From Tridacna crocea (Eukaryota; Mollusca; Bivalvia; Cardiida; Cardiidae), in contig OX031062.1 of assembly GCA_943736015.1 (NCBI GenBank), positions 60,128,962 through 60,192,961 of the forward strand: 64,000 nucleotides of DNA, given 5' to 3'. A model generated the notes under the pieces. It saw only the letters and a list, made by a program, of their open reading frames with translations. It was not told the DNA's origin and searched no databases. Both the position numbers and the translations under genes were made by a program. This document shows positions 12,101 to 19,706 of this stretch, piece by piece (position 1 is the stretch's first letter; each line of letters opens with the position of its first letter).

Positions 12101-13745
12101 GAGGTAGAAAAGAAAATGTGGGCTACCACATTTTGTTCTTTACCCACAATGGTTTTTTTTCCCCTACATTTTTAACATCAAATCTTAAGTCATAGTTAAA
12201 CCTTTACCTCATATGCCAACTTAAGGCTTCTTCAATTCAGCAGCAAATAAACATCTCAAAAACATGGACAAATGGGGAAACAATTATCTGATTGAGTGAT
12301 AAAAAAACAGTGTGGGAAAAGGAGAAATTGCTCATTGCGAGCAATTTCTCCTTTTCCCTCGATGTTTTCAAAAGCTGTCTATTGTTGATGTGTCAAAATG
12401 AGTATCTTATAATCTATGGAGTAAAGGGTTAATATATGGTCTGCAAATGCCATCATTAAGGTGAAGTCTGATATTTTATGGTTTGATAGATAGTTATTCA
12501 TGTAACACTTCTCTTACTTTTCCAGACTGTTTCATTGCAGAAAACTGATCCAGTTTGGTCTAAGGAAGAAAATCATACGAAGACTTCATGGGTACCCAAT
12601 AAAACTACAAAGTGAGGAAAAATTGTCTGTGAAAACCAAAGCCATTTCTAAATTCCTTGATGGAACTCACAGTTTGGACGAGATCAGCTGTAAATCTGGT
12701 AACAAACATGAATTGTAAAATAATGTGGATTCAAACGAAGAATTATCCCAACTCTCAGTATATTTATATATTTAAGAAATAAATTCAATCTTCAGACATG
12801 ATAAGAGTAGTTAACCCATTACCACACAATCCCTACTTTTGACACCCTGGGAAAAGAAGCCTTTTGAAAACATTGTTGGAAAAGGAGAAAATGCTGGTAA
12901 CCAGCATTTTCTTCTTTTCCCACAATGTTTTCTACCCTTCACAAAATAAATTTCAAATTTTCAGTCACTTTCATTTTGTCATCTGCAAATGCTTTCGATT
13001 TGGACAAGCCTAAAATATTGTCGTTTGGTAGTAAGTTAATTAATGGAAGATTGGATGATGGGCTTGTTTTCAATATTGTTTCAGTCACATTGTTGTGTCC
13101 TCTCTTATTCATATTCCAGTCATGATCATGGCACCCACCTGTGCCCTCCCGAGTTTTATAAGTGCCTAACAAAACATTGTCCATGTCATTTGCTGCTTTC
13201 CAACAGCAAGATCAACAATAAAAAATGTTCAGAATTGAGTGAGGAAAGAATCCCGACACAGTTGCTATCATCAATTTCCAGAAATATAGAATATAAGGAG
13301 TTTGACCAAGCTGGGACTTGAAGCCCTTGATAACAACCGCCGAATGTTCCATGCTGAGCTACCACATTTATGCATTGACAATATATACTACTCAAAATTT
13401 GCTAGGGATCATGCTAAAAGATTCACTCTAAATATATATGGCATGTATCATGTATGATTTTACAATAAGTTACATTGCCACACTGAGCAATAAAATGACC
13501 GGTGGAAATGGATTTTTAAGCCTTTACCGCACAATGCCGACTGTTAAAGACACTGAGAAAGAAGCCTTTGGAAAACATTGTTGGAAAAGGAGAAAATGCT
13601 GTCGGGATTGTGTGGTAAAGAGTTAAGCCCCTTTTTCTAGAGCATGGCTCATTTATACTTTATATTTTTGTTCACAGGTTTGACATATAAAGAGCTTGAC
13701 GAAATTATCGAGAGTGAACCAAGTTTAGTCATGTGCTGGAAATAG
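67..13745 (+). CDS. NPRL2: NPRL2, GATOR1 complex subunit (5' end outside window)
   Basis: Eleven exons are joined in frame: 67-104, 3097-3188, 3926-4094, 6402-6510, 7112-7248, 8361-8458, 9388-9424, 9951-10044, 11235-11352, 12526-12698 and 13678-13745. They total 1133 nt and give 376 residues after the first split codon. The product follows human NPRL2 (380 aa) along its whole length, from [13 protein letters not shown] to the C-terminal MCWK. About 13 N-terminal residues with the ATG must lie upstream of the window. Family knowledge: NPRL2, NPRL3 and DEPDC5 form GATOR1, the GTPase-activating complex for RagA/B that turns mTORC1 off on lysosomes when amino acids are scarce. The catalytic arginine finger (human Arg78, KKYSRN) is kept here as KKYNRN, with the Arg codon at 3987-3989. 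All introns are GT-AG and all phases close. The introns hold many MITEs, none inside coding sequence. The gene converges on DDX20. Confidence 0.95.
529..1386. mobile_element. Large inverted-repeat (foldback) element
   Basis: Arm 589-784 is repeated as its reverse complement at 1183-1382, about 200 bp with scattered differences, around a 400-bp centre. The outer end (529-650) is itself a palindrome built on AGCATCGGAGCAGACACC and its complement. A short relative of the end lies at 40200-40252. Confidence 0.8.
1643..1870 (-). mobile_element. TTAA MITE, family A/B intermediate
   Basis: Bounded by TTAA with CCCTTTCCCAAACG and its near complement. The hairpin carries the family B tip (TTGCTCGTTATGAGCAA) on an A-like stem. 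Confidence 0.8.
2318..2554 (+). mobile_element. TTAA MITE, family A
   Basis: This entry defines family A. One end reads TTAACCCATTACCACACAAT; the other, inverted, TTAACCCATTACCAAACGAC. The centre is GAAAACATTGTGGGAAAAGG..ATGCTGGT and its complement. Between hairpin and right end comes a conserved stretch with GTCGTCTGCAAATGCTTTCA. TTAA at both edges and terminal CCC resemble piggyBac. Intact copies are about 229 bp. Here the left TTAA is intact and the right end has extra bases. Confidence 0.85.
2577..2699 (-). mobile_element. Family A fragment with mirrored hairpin changes
   Basis: Hairpin plus one end. Both arms carry GTAGGAAAAGGAGG (2597-2610, complement 2632-2645), two differences from consensus mirrored exactly. 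Confidence 0.75.
2779..2969 (+). mobile_element. Family A copy, internally deleted
   Basis: Left end ACACACTCCCAACC is present, one hairpin arm is lost, and the right end reads GTGGTAAAGAGTTT. A second end fragment follows at 2970-3010. Confidence 0.75.
3097..3188 (+). CDS. NPRL2: NPRL2 exon
   Basis: Encodes [11 protein letters not shown] through [10 protein letters not shown] plus two bases of a Val codon; human has VPEDFISRELF and KPELQNKLIT. The donor is gtaagt at 3189. Confidence 0.93.
3686..3901 (-). mobile_element. Family A copy next to NPRL2 exon
   Basis: Reverse orientation. The left end is shortened, the hairpin tip is CTGGTCACCAG, and the right TTAA ends 24 bp before the exon at 3926. 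Confidence 0.85.
3926..4094 (+). CDS. NPRL2: NPRL2 exon with arginine finger
   Basis: Encodes [14 protein letters not shown], then [13 protein letters not shown], then [12 protein letters not shown]. It contains the Arg that aligns with the catalytic finger of human NPRL2. The acceptor is ttcag and the donor gtaagt. A MITE ends 24 bp before the exon. Confidence 0.95.
4140..4348 (-). mobile_element. Degenerate family A copy
   Basis: Recognisable hairpin (AGAAAATGCTGGTTACCAG) with a decayed left end. A SINE is inserted in its right terminus. Confidence 0.6.
4349..4620 (-). mobile_element. tRNA-derived SINE (core family S), near full length
   Basis: On the minus strand it begins with a tRNA-like head, box A GTGGCTCAGTGGTGAGCGTG and box B-like GGTTGTGAGTTTGATACC. 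It ends GGCGTTTAA..CCAATACAACCAACCAACCAA. Target duplication AAAGGTTCA is at 4340-4348 and 4621-4629. Its sister copy lies at 61612-61874. Confidence 0.85.
5087..5315 (+). mobile_element. TTAA MITE, family B
   Basis: Defines family B. Ends are TTAATCCTTTACTCCACAGA and, inverted, TTAAACATTTACCCCATAAG. The stem GAAAACATTGTGGCAAAAGG and tip TTGCTCGTCACGAGCAA differ from A but hold the same positions. Length 229 bp, as for A. Confidence 0.85.
5373..5612 (+). mobile_element. Family A copy with internal 20-bp expansion
   Basis: Left part and hairpin are recognisable to 5482. Then a 20-bp unit (CATTCAAGGTATTCCTATAC) repeats about 3.5 times to 5551, before a remnant of the right half (TGTCACATGCAAATACTG). 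Confidence 0.65.
5482..5551. repeat. 20-bp tandem repeat
   Basis: About 3.5 units of CAAGGTATTCCTATACCATT inside a MITE. Confidence 0.9.
5609..5837 (+). mobile_element. Family A MITE, intact (229 bp)
   Basis: TTAACCCATTACCACACAAT to GTGTGGTAAAGGGTTAA, with a full hairpin and TTAA at both edges. Confidence 0.92.
5831..5920. repeat. 42-bp tandem copies of a MITE end
   Basis: Two 42-bp units, each ending CACCTGGTAAAGGGTTAA or close, i.e. the right terminus of the adjoining MITE reiterated in tandem. Confidence 0.85.
6052..6236. mobile_element. CAGAGC MITE (family C)
   Basis: Ends are CAGAGCTTCAGATGAGAGGG and, inverted, CAAAGCTCCAGACAGAGGGA. The centre is a palindrome with GGGTACTCATTAGAATCATC and its complement. 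Confidence 0.85.
6402..6510 (+). CDS. NPRL2: NPRL2 exon
   Basis: Encodes [19 protein letters not shown] and then [14 protein letters not shown] plus one base. The donor is gtttgt at 6511. A MITE starts at its TTAA only 8 nt past the exon (6518). Confidence 0.9.
6518..6747 (-). mobile_element. Family A MITE, intact, at NPRL2 splice donor
   Basis: TTAACTCATTACCAAACAAC to TATGGTAATAGGTTAA. The left TTAA starts 8 nt after exon 6402-6510, so it forms part of the donor neighbourhood gtttgtaTTAA. Confidence 0.92.
6913..7039 (+). mobile_element. Family A deletion derivative
   Basis: TTAACCCATTACGGGG at the left, most of one hairpin arm lost, right end GATTGTTGG..GATTTAA. Confidence 0.65.
7112..7248 (+). 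CDS. NPRL2: NPRL2 exon
   Basis: Encodes (D)[18 protein letters not shown] and on to SHWDLTTQQ, matching human DESNTIHLKV and SQWDLTTQQ. The acceptor is tttttcag and the donor gtgagg. Confidence 0.94.
7272..7425. mobile_element. Foldback element
   Basis: Arms of about 65 bp: GAGTTGACTAAAATTGTATG near the middle is mirrored by ATAGATTTTAGTCAACAAG, and the outer AGAGGATCTTACATGAGTG by CAAATGTGAGATTCTATT. Confidence 0.75.
7916..8144 (-). mobile_element. Family A MITE, intact (229 bp)
   Basis: TTAACTCTTTTATCAAATGA to GTTTGGTAAAGGGTTAA. The hairpin tip is GCTGGTTACCAGC. Confidence 0.92.
8361..8458 (+). CDS. NPRL2: NPRL2 exon
   Basis: Encodes [19 protein letters not shown] and [12 protein letters not shown] plus two bases, like human ILPYIDGFRHIQKISAEAD. 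The donor is gtaagt at 8459. Confidence 0.94.
8536..8766 (-). mobile_element. Family A MITE, intact
   Basis: TTAAACTCATTACCAAATGA to GTTTGGTAATGGGTTAA with a near-perfect hairpin. Lies 78 bp after NPRL2 exon 8361-8458. Confidence 0.92.
8767..8935 (+). mobile_element. Degenerate family A copy
   Basis: Hairpin remnant GGAGGAAATGCC..CAGCATTTTCTC and right-half remnant TTGCCGTCTGCACATACC. Confidence 0.6.
9071..9301 (-). mobile_element. Family A MITE, intact
   Basis: TTAACTCTTTACCATACGAC to GTGTGGTAAAGAGTTAA. The right hairpin arm has several changes. Confidence 0.9.
9388..9424 (+). CDS. NPRL2: NPRL2 micro-exon (37 nt)
   Basis: Encodes (L)[12 protein letters not shown], corresponding to human LYYGVVTLVSILQ. 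The exon is only 37 nt long but both phases close with its neighbours. Confidence 0.9.
9526..9716. mobile_element. Degenerate MITE remnants
   Basis: Contains TTTACCACAAAATCGGGACT and GTAGAAAACATTGTGGGGAA, but the pieces are rearranged. Confidence 0.45.
9951..10044 (+). CDS. NPRL2: NPRL2 exon
   Basis: Encodes [19 protein letters not shown] and on to CLEFVACK plus one base, aligning with human YSNVYCPTPKVQDLVDD. The acceptor is cttttcag. Confidence 0.93.
10090..10266 (+). mobile_element. Family A copy, right half decayed
   Basis: CTTTACCACACAATCCTAGG then the hairpin with tip GCTGGTATCCAGC. The segment after the hairpin is shortened. Confidence 0.7.
10598..10826 (-). mobile_element. Family B MITE
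   Basis: Left CTAAACCATTTACCCCATAA; right ATCTATGGAGTGAAGGGTTAA. Stem GTGGCACAGGGTGAAATTGC, tip CTCGTGACAAG. Confidence 0.88.
11103..11196. repeat. Short foldback element
   Basis: TTAACTAGTGGTGTGTGATA mirrored by TATCACACACCACTAATTGA around an inner pair CTGTCAC / GTGACAG. Confidence 0.75.
11235..11352 (+). CDS. NPRL2: NPRL2 exon
   Basis: Encodes (G)[19 protein letters not shown] and then [10 protein letters not shown] to NIDE plus two bases. It matches the human RDVFQLYCSLSPGTTVRDL segment. The donor is gtaaga. Confidence 0.94.
12196..12432 (-). mobile_element. Family A/B hybrid MITE
   Basis: The stem base is family A (GTGGGAAAAGGAGAAA) but the tip TTGCTCATTGCGAGCAA and the right end TCTATGGAGTAAAGGGTTAA are family B. 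Confidence 0.8.
12526..12698 (+). CDS. NPRL2: NPRL2 exon
   Basis: Encodes (K)[19 protein letters not shown], then LHGYPIKL, then [10 protein letters not shown] plus one base. It matches human [17 protein letters not shown] and HSYDEICCKT. Confidence 0.94.
12811..13039 (+). mobile_element. Family A MITE, intact (229 bp)
   Basis: TTAACCCATTACCACACAAT to CGTTTGGTAGTAAGTTAA, 112 bp after NPRL2 exon 12526-12698. Confidence 0.92.
13200..13372 (-). mobile_element. tRNA-headed SINE remnant
   Basis: On the minus strand GTGGTAGCTCAGCATGGAAC and GGCTTCAAGTCCC look like boxes A and B of a tRNA-derived head. Confidence 0.5.
13516..13626 (+). mobile_element. One-armed family A derivative (111 bp)
   Basis: TTAAGCCTTTACCGCACAAT through one hairpin arm, then an abrupt join to TCGGGATTGTGTGGTAAAGAG and TTAA. 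Both ends are the same terminus in opposite orientation. Confidence 0.8.
13678..13745 (+). CDS. NPRL2: NPRL2 terminal coding exon
   Basis: Encodes (G)[19 protein letters not shown] then WK and a TAG stop at 13743-13745. Human ends YHELDERLENDPNIIICWK. Confidence 0.95.
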
Positions 13746-13924
13746 ACAGAACTGCATCATGGGCAGTTTAGTTACACCTTTGTATGAAGAACTTCTGTTT
13801 ATTTGGCAGACAATCTCATAATGCTTTGTATGCCAGTAAGGCAGGAAAGTAAGGGTGGAAGAGGAATACATACAGACTGAGGAGTACTGTTGAACAGTCC
13901 AAAATTCAATACCTAGTCTACTCT

Positions 13925-14152
13925 TTAACCCATTACCACACAATCCTAATTTTGACGACCCTGAGAAAGAAGCCTCTGGAAAACATTGTGGGAAAAGGAG
14001 AAAATGCTGGTAACCAGCATTTTCTCCTTTTTCTACAAAGTTTTCCACCCTTCACAACACAAAGTTTAAATTTCCAATAACTTTTATTTTGTTGTCTGCA
14101 TATGCTTTCGATTTGAACATGCTTAAAATTTTGTCATTTGGTAATGAGTTAA
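13925..14152 (+). mobile_element. Family A MITE, intact
   Basis: TTAACCCATTACCACACAAT to CATTTGGTAATGAGTTAA, about 180 bp past the NPRL2 stop, so probably within its 3' untranslated region. Confidence 0.92.
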
Positions 14153-14179
14153 CAAACACTGCTGTCTCACCAATCCTGC

Positions 14180-14334
14180 AAAGGCTTTTGAAAAACCTTA
14201 TTTGTTAAGCAGAACAGCATTGTTTCCTTTTCCAAGACTGTTTTCAAATTCTTTTAGGTTAGCTACATTTATGTTGTTGTCTGCAACCACATTTATTTTG
14301 GAAGAACCTGAAATTTTATTTGGTAAAGGGTTAA
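14180..14334 (+). mobile_element. Degenerate family A right half
   Basis: Remnant ending TATTTGGTAAAGGG and TTAA at 14331-14334, shared with the next copy. Confidence 0.6.
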
Positions 14335-14529
14335 CTCTTTACCATGTAACAAATTTTAAGACTGGTTCAAATTGAAAGCATTTGCAGATGACAATTTACA
14401 CCTTGCTTGAAGTATGAAAGTTGTCTTTGAAAGTGTAGAAAGCAATGTGTGAAAAGGAGAAAATGCTGGTTACCAGAAGGCTTCTACCTCTGGTTTGTAA
14501 AAACCAGAGATTGTTTAGTAAAGGGTTAA
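14331..14529 (-). mobile_element. Family A MITE lacking one hairpin arm
   Basis: TTAACTCTTTACCATGTAAC to GTTTAGTAAAGGGTTAA. The arm after GGTTACCAG is deleted. Confidence 0.85.
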
Positions 14530-14559
14530 GGACAGTGCAGTGGCATATCAATTTGGAAT

Positions 14560-14765
14560 TTAACCCATTACCACACAATCCCTACTTTTGACACCCCTTA
14601 GAAAGAAGCCTTTAGAAAACATGGTAACCAGCATTTTCTCCTTTTCCCTCAATGTTTTCTACCCTTCACAAAACAAATTTCAAATTTCAGTCACTTTTAT
14701 TTTGTCATCTGCAAATGCTTTCAATTTGGACAAGTCCAAAATTTTGTCGTTTGGTAATAGGTTAA
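14560..14765 (+). mobile_element. Family A MITE lacking most of one hairpin arm
   Basis: TTAACCCATTACCACACAAT to GTTTGGTAATAGGTTAA. The left arm is cut to GAAAACATGGTAACC. Confidence 0.85.
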
Positions 14766-14869
14766 TCTGGACACTTATTGTAAAGGGTCCCTAGAATTTG
14801 GTTGAATCCTTACCTACAAAATTTAAAGTCTTTTCCAAATGAAAAGCATTTGCAGTCCACATGATAAAT

Positions 14870-15045
14870 ATAACTTCTTTCATGGGATTTTTCACCTCTC
14901 ACCTATATGCATATGAGAAAAGTAGTCAGTAACTTGGAGAGGAAGTTGTGCGAGTACTGGTGCGAGAAAGCCAAGGAACACATGCGTAGGCGCACTGACA
15001 TGACTTTACTTCACTTCTTAAAGTGTTGTTAAACTCCTACATAAT
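14870..15045 (+). mobile_element. SINE S fragment (3' half)
   Basis: Contains GAGAAAAGTAGTCAGTAACT and GAGTACTGGTGCGAGAAAGC then TGTTGTTAAACTCC, the body of the 61612 SINE without its head. Confidence 0.75.
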
Positions 15046-15170
15046 CAGTCGATCAAAAGATAAACCATGTACAAGGAAGTGTTTTAGAAATTTGAAGGGA
15101 AGTAAACTTGTTTATAATTAAGAGTTGGCAATAGGCATTGCAAAAGATTGTATAATGTGGATGTCACAGT

Positions 15171-15398
15171 TTAACTGTTTACCAAAGGACAAAATTTTAG
15201 ATAGGTCCAAATTGAAAGCATTCGCAGATGACAAAATAAAGGTGACTCAAAAATTGAAACTTGACTTTAGAAGAGTGGAAAAAATTATGGAAAAGGAGAA
15301 AATGCTGATAACCAGCATTTTCTCCTGTTCCCACAAAGTTGTCAGGAAGCTTCTTCCTCTGGGTCATAAAAACCAGGTATTGTTAGGTACAGGGTTAA
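15171..15398 (-). mobile_element. Family A MITE, intact
   Basis: TTAACTGTTTACCAAAGGAC to TGTTAGGTACAGGGTTAA. Confidence 0.9.
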
Positions 15399-15481
15399 TC
15401 CATGATCATAACACCAATGGCCATTTAGGCCATTTTCCTGTTTCAAATACAACTCGGTCTTGTGTACTTTTTATATAGTGC

Positions 15482-15487
15482 AATAAA
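15482..15487 (+). promoter_or_regulatory. Possible NPRL2 polyadenylation signal
   Basis: AATAAA followed by a T-rich stretch, about 1.7 kb past the NPRL2 stop. It is the first canonical hexamer I noticed downstream, but the intervening MITEs make the call weak. Confidence 0.25.
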
Positions 15488-15587
15488 ATAATTGTCTTTA
15501 ATATGTGAAGGAGTTGCTTTTATTTTTTCATCATCTCTGTCTAGAGAATACATAAAGGTTATTGAACTTCTTACAAGATGACAAAAG

Positions 15588-15695
15588 TTAACCCATTACC
15601 ACACAATCCCTAATTTTTACAGCCCCGAGAAAGAAGCCTTTAAAAAATATTGTGGGAAAAGGAGAAAATGCTGTACACAAGCATTTTCTAAAATT
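15588..15695 (+). mobile_element. Family A left half, truncated
   Basis: TTAACCCATTACCACACAAT through the first hairpin arm, then breaks near AAGCATTTTCTAAAA into the tandem-array type element. Confidence 0.8.
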
Positions 15696-15699
15696 TTTC

Positions 15700-15925
15700 T
15701 GTGCGAACTACTGTTTAGCCAAACATAGCCCATTTTACCATTGTGGATATTACCAAAACAAGGATTCTGACCACCTTTCATGAGTATTGGACAGAACATA
15801 TTGTCTTCAGAACGTACACAAGCTTAAAGTTGACAAGTGATGACACATAACTCAAGCAAGATGATAGACACAGCACAATCACAAAAGCTCATCTTGAGCG
15901 GTTTGTGCTTCTGTGAGCTAAAAAG
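15700..15925. mobile_element. Single unit and end of the 16.4-kb array type
   Basis: One unit with ATTCTGACCACC and TATTGGACAGAACAT, then a terminal hairpin AGCTCATCTTGAGC..TGTGAGCTAAAAA like that at 17509-17545. Confidence 0.65.
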
Positions 15926-16439
15926 AAAACCCTCATAAAACATCGCTTATTGTCATGTTTTCAACTGCTGAATTCTTTAATCATCTTCCAGAAGAGTAAC
16001 AGTGGCAGGAGAAACAAATGTTTGTGGCGAAATTTAAATTCAATTTGTGAATAAACATATATACCATAACTGCTTCTAATAAACTACTACTTCTCTTCCC
16101 TGAATGTTTTCAATTGCTGTCTACTTAAGGATTGTAAGCTGAACAAAAGGCAGCTAGAATTGTATAAGGCTTAAAACCCATTATCATGGAGTCAAAGTCC
16201 TTTGAATACAAACAAACAAAAAATAAACACATTTTGCCCTGTCATCAATATTCAACACTGAAAAGGATTTTTTTCATACATTTAAAGAACTGACAATCTT
16301 TTCATTTCACATCTATAGATGTCAAACACTATTTTTTCATTGTTATTACAAGCAAAAAAAAAAATTTAGAAAATATGTTGTAAAAAAACCTATGGTTTCC
16401 AAATGGCCCTGAAATCACTCACCTGAGTCTATTGACCAA

Positions 16440-17545
16440 ACATGAACCATTTTCAATCTAGAGACCCAGTGACCTATTTTTTTTTTTTTATCAGACATTA
16501 CCCATCATCACACACTTTTGAGATATCATTAAGACAAACATTCTGACCAAGTTTTACGAGTATTGGACTGAAAATGTGGCCTTTATAGCGTACAAAAGGT
16601 CTTTCCAAGATTTGACCACATGACCTAGTTTTGGACCCGACAATTACCCATTATCAAACTCTTTTGAGACATCACAAAAACAAACATTCTGACCAAGTTT
16701 GAAGAGTATCAGGCTGAAAATGTGGCCTCTAGAGGTTACACATGGTTTTTCTACTGTTTGACCCAGTGACCTAGTTTTTGACCCCACATGACCCATTTTC
16801 AAACTCATTCAAGGTATCATTAAGGCAAATATTCTGAATAAGTTTCAGGAGTATCGGACTGAAAATGTGTCCTCCAGGGCAAACACAAGGTTTTTATAAG
16901 ATCTGACCAGTTGACCTAGTTTTTGACCCAACATGACCGATTTTCAAACTCATCCAAGATATTGTCAAGGCAAACATTCTGACCAATTTTCAAGAGTGTT
17001 GGACTGAAAATGTAGCAGAGCGTATACAAGGTTTTCCTAAGATTTGACCCGGTGACCTAGTTTTTGACCTGACATTACCCATTTTCGCACTCATCTGAGC
17101 TATCATCATGACAAATATTCTGAACATCTTTCAATAGTTTTGGACTGAAAATGTGGCCTCTAGAGGGTACACAAGGTTTTTCTAAGGTTTGACCTGGTGA
17201 CCTAGTTTTTGACCTGACATGACCCATTTTCCAACTCGTCCGAGATAATATCAAGACAAACATTCTGACCAACTTTCAAGAGTTTTGGACTGAAAATGTG
17301 GCCTCTAGAAAGTACACAACGTTTCTTCTGAGATTTGACCTGGTGACCTAGTTTTTGAAGCGACGAGATTTACGAATCCGAGATTTTATTTAGACAAATA
17401 TTCTGATCAAGTTTCATGAGTATAGGACTGGAAATGTGGCCACTAGAGCGTACAAAAGTAAAAGCTGACGATGGACGACGCACAACGGACGCAGCACAAT
17501 CACAATAGCTCACCATGAGCACTTCGGGCTCAAGTGAGCTAAAAA
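16440..17545. repeat. Tandem array, about 145-bp units, with terminal hairpin
   Basis: GTGACCTAGTTTTTGACC recurs near 16621, 16768, 16912, 17053, 17198 and 17344, spacing 141-147 bp. Each unit also has ATTCTGACCAA and GGACTGAAAATGTGGCC. The array ends in AGCTCACCATGAGCACTTC..AAGTGAGCTAAAAA. Bivalve genomes carry related arrays, some described as pearl elements; assignment to that group is inference. Confidence 0.85.
17385..17390 (-). promoter_or_regulatory. Possible DDX20 polyadenylation signal
   Basis: TTTATT on the plus strand (AATAAA on the minus), about 250 bp past the DDX20 stop. It lies inside the last unit of the tandem array, where other units lack it. Confidence 0.25.
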
Positions 17546-17637
17546 TGCATGTAATTTGACAAAATCGAAATATCACTAGAAAGTCTCATCTTTTAAAAAA
17601 GAAAAGAGTATGATTCCATCTCTGCAAGTCTAACCTC

Positions 17638-19706
17638 TTATTTCTTTTTCTTCTTTTCTTTTTTCTTTGGCTTACTTCTTTCACCTCCTGGGACACTTTT
17701 GCTCATTGCCTTAATGTAATCCTTTTGTTCATTAAAACACCTTTCCATTGTTACATTCATGTGATGGTTCATATACTCTGTAGATTTGTCTCTTGGAAAG
17801 TGTCCATATAACCAATGACTACTCCATAATGGGTCATAGTACGTGCGAGGAGAATAATAATAGGCACTCTGAAATTGTTGGGATGATGCTTGATTTCCGT
17901 AATGATTTACCCATGGAGATGTCTGGTGGGCAGGTACTGAACCTAAGTAAGGCCACTGTCCCTGATTCAGCCACTGATAGGTATTTTCTTTGGTCGGAAT
18001 ACTTCGATTTGGTTTTATATATTCACTTTGTGTTATGTGTTCATCAGACATCTCTATAGAATCAGAACTGGATGTAGAATCGCTATCTGAGTCACTTGTC
18101 AAGTCTTCAATTATATTTGAACTGACTTTGTGTGCTTGATATGGGCTGATTCTTTCTCTTGAGTTTTCATAGGCAGCCTTTATATTTTGATTTCTTGTTA
18201 TAACTTTTGGTTTAGTGGATCCATTTGCTAAACTTCCCATGGAACATTTGTCGGGTAAAATGTTCTTTTGTGTACCAGAGTAATTGCTTTGGATTTTCAT
18301 TTTATCTAGAACTAAATTATGTTCAGTTTTTCCTGGCTTTTCAAATGTCTCTTCATTTTCCTGTGAGTGCGTTTCTTTTGTGTTAAGCTGATTATTTTCA
18401 TATAAAGACCTGCCTGCCTGAAGTAGATGAGCAATTGCAAATTTACCTGTATAATGCTTCTTGGGCTTATTCCTGGCTGGTACAGCTTCCTTATTGATTC
18501 CTGTGGGTAGTGAACCATCCATCTTAGATAACTTCCTATCATCAGCCTTCTGTACCAGGTCGTTTGATTCATTTCCATGCTTACAGTCAACAATATCAGG
18601 TTTCCAATCCTTCACCTCCTCAAGTGGTGGTGTACATGTAGAAAGAGCACCTTGGGAAATTGGGTCAGCAGTTCTTGTAACTTCTTCAGTTTTATCATGT
18701 GTAAAATCCTCCTTATCAGCTTTGATTTCCTCTCTAACTAATTCCAACTTCACTTTAATATTCTTATCAAATAAATCTTGCAATTGGGTAACTGCCATTT
18801 TCAAAAGTTCCTGGTCTCTGTTGTTTGGTGCACACACAGGCAAAGAGAAGTCACATTTTTCTGTATAATTTGAACCTCTTTCCCTGAATTCCTTCAACAT
18901 CTGTTTTGCAGAGGGGTAAGTCAGTCCTGGGTTCTGTCTCTTATAACCAATTGTCTGTTTGAACATTTTACTTAAGTCTATACTGGCACATCCAGAAAAG
19001 ATGTGTTCATCTGAATTTTTACGACTTTCTATGATAACTCTTTTTTGGGGCGACTGCAATTTCTTTGATTCTATCACAGGAGCAGTTTTATTTTCTTTGC
19101 ATGATGAATCCTGTATTTCATCCATACTATTAGTCACCAATCTTATCTTACCCTGTTCAAACTCTGTATCTGATGCAGGTATACTGTTTGTGATAGGAAG
19201 TTGCAAGTTATGTTTGCCTTCTTTGACCTCTTGTGAAATACTGCCATCACAAGTTTTATGCTTAAAGTCTATCTTTACTTCTGTGTCCTGTCTGCGATCT
19301 ACAGTTAATGATTTTGAAGCCATATTTAAGCTGTTTGTTATACTTTCACATAAACCATATATTGAGATTGTGTCAGTTTTTTTGTTGTAAGCAGCAGCAA
19401 CTTCAGCAGTAGATGTACCATTCAATACAGGCTTGGTATCTTCACAGTCATCTCCCTTTGTACTCTGAATGTCTTTAATTTCTTCATCAGCAAGTTTGCC
19501 CGTAGTGCCTGCAATGTCCTCTGGAGCTTCTGTAGCACAGGTTCCATTGACATGAACATCTACTGACTTGTTGCTATTTTGACCCAAATCATGACTTTGT
19601 GATAATACTGATCCACCTTTGTTGTCTGTGTTGATAACTTCTGATGTTACCATATCACTTAAGTACACAGGACTCTCTGCCTTGGCAAGATCTGTTGGTA
19701 AAGGAT
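17638..19706 (-). CDS. DDX20: DDX20 terminal exon (long C-terminal tail)
   Basis: A 2069-nt exon encoding residues 398-1086 from [13 protein letters not shown] to the lysine tail and TAA at 17638-17640. Little of it aligns with vertebrate Gemin3 by eye. It contains a Ser/Asp run ([13 protein letters not shown]), then a Trp/Tyr-rich block ([22 protein letters not shown]) that resembles the Tyr-rich C-terminus of human Gemin3. The last 11 residues are nearly all Lys. The frame continues upstream of 19706 to a Met at 19737, but the ttttgcag acceptor and the phase support the shorter exon. Confidence 0.95.

Larger units (their letters stand above)
13746..17637. other. Convergent NPRL2/DDX20 intergenic space
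   Basis: No coding segment was recognised. It contains five or more TTAA MITEs, a SINE fragment and the 145-bp tandem array. The 3' untranslated regions of both genes must end here. Confidence 0.7.

Noticed and set aside
11818..12147. 109-codon minus-strand frame in an NPRL2 intron
   Set aside because: Low-complexity, no recognised domain, and it overlaps a hairpin remnant.
14588..14794. Many 60-100-residue open frames with shared peptides such as [14 protein letters not shown] or [14 protein letters not shown]
   Set aside because: They are translations of the MITE hairpin and its flank in several frames and both strands; recurrence reflects the repeat, not a protein family.
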